A DNA stretch of 64,000 nucleotides from positions 1 through 64,000 of the forward strand of contig JAGQWX010000007.1 in assembly GCA_020436935.1 (NCBI GenBank). Direction: 5' to 3'. The first letter of the stretch is position 1, and every line of letters starts with the position of its first letter. The notes under the pieces were generated by a model, which saw only the letters and a list, made by a program, of their open reading frames with translations, did not search any database and was not told where the DNA came from. The translations under genes and the position numbers were made by a program. Origin of the DNA: Saprospiraceae bacterium. Its GTDB lineage: Bacteria; Bacteroidota; Bacteroidia; Chitinophagales; Saprospiraceae. Positions 63,820 to 64,000 of the stretch are shown one piece after another.

Positions 63820-64000
63820 TTACGTATAATGCCAATTATGCAATAAAATTAAATCTTTTAGGGTCTTTTTTACCCATTCCTGGCCTTTTATTTGGACTAA
63901 TCTCATTAGATTGTAAGTAAACATTGCTACACTCACTTCCATTTCTACTTTACTTCTCCCCTTGTGTATAACATGATCAAAATGCCACTGCCTTTTCAAC
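63820..64000 (-). CDS. Transposase C-terminal end (cut by window edge)
   Basis: A minus-strand frame open to the window edge ends at 63820. Its ~59 visible residues, KRQWHFDHVIHKGRSKVEME and then VSVAMFTYNLMRLVQIKG, match the C-terminal end of DDE transposases of the IS1182/IS5-like type found in Bacteroidota, where this region follows the catalytic Glu. The element continues beyond the window. The downstream bases contain a short cysteine-containing frame that was not called. Confidence 0.6.
   Translation of the reverse strand, partial: LKRQWHFDHVIHKGRSKVEMEVSVAMFTYNLMRLVQIKGQEWVKKTLKDLILLHNWHYT

Noticed and set aside
63720-63835. Small gene with a CIGCH motif on the minus strand
   Set aside because: The frame is only ~34 codons, begins at TTG within the transposase end, and has no supporting match.
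1-64000. tRNA, rRNA or replication origin
   Set aside because: No cloverleaf, rRNA core sequence or DnaA-box cluster was recognised by reading the gaps; a covariance search was not possible.

Overview
The window is most likely chromosomal DNA of a Bacteroidota bacterium, probably of the Saprospiraceae/Saprospirales type. The sequence shows a TonB-dependent receptor with a carboxypeptidase-like N-terminal domain, a type IX secretion (T9SS) C-terminal sorting domain, many lipoprotein signal peptides, several promoters of the Bacteroidota TAnnTTTG type, AT-rich gaps, and mosaic intergenic repeats. The family placement is inference; no rRNA, tRNA or replication origin was seen.

Layout. 1-351: 3' end of an IS982-type transposase. 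578-2520: translationally coupled SPFH protein and NAD-kinase-like protein. 2605-3646: three tandem copies of a ~347-bp non-coding unit full of ATCCCTTCGGGAT hairpins. 3.8-14.4 kb: mixed genes (DUF1963 protein, M1 metallopeptidase, small membrane proteins, alpha/beta hydrolase, metallophosphoesterase beside a decayed gene copy, AAA ATPase, amidohydrolase). 14.4-15.4 kb: non-coding repeat mosaic. 15.4-20.5 kb: convergent GH30 and GH78 glycosidases. 21-32.6 kb: PEP carboxylase, Fic protein, a beta-propeller protein, a class B1 metallo-beta-lactamase, a VOC protein, a two-subunit molybdenum hydroxylase and an isochorismatase-like lipoprotein.

32.6-46.3 kb is a minus-strand block: TPR lipoprotein, DUF4331 protein in two separate genes, a second TPR protein and a TonB-dependent receptor. 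Behind a 2-kb repeat mosaic lies a 1,775-aa secreted protein combining DUF4331, two ~300-aa propeller-like repeats, three or four CHRD domains and a T9SS tail. The shared DUF4331 domain suggests that these genes form an uncharacterised envelope or secretion system. 47-61.5 kb: GH43-type and GH65-type glycosidases, uracil-DNA-glycosylase-like protein, methionine aminopeptidase, sulfurtransferase, two serine hydrolases, two RibD/DHFR-like reductases and VOC proteins, separated by palindromic repeats.

61.7-63.8 kb looks like a small integron-type gene-cassette array without an integrase (CALIN-like). Two attC-like hairpins flank a gene of unknown function, and a second cassette carries two more unknown genes. 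The ends of the middle cassette are complementary, as expected of a circular cassette. A decayed transposase end closes the window. This is the most unusual structure here, followed by the DUF4331 block and the 347-bp tandem array.
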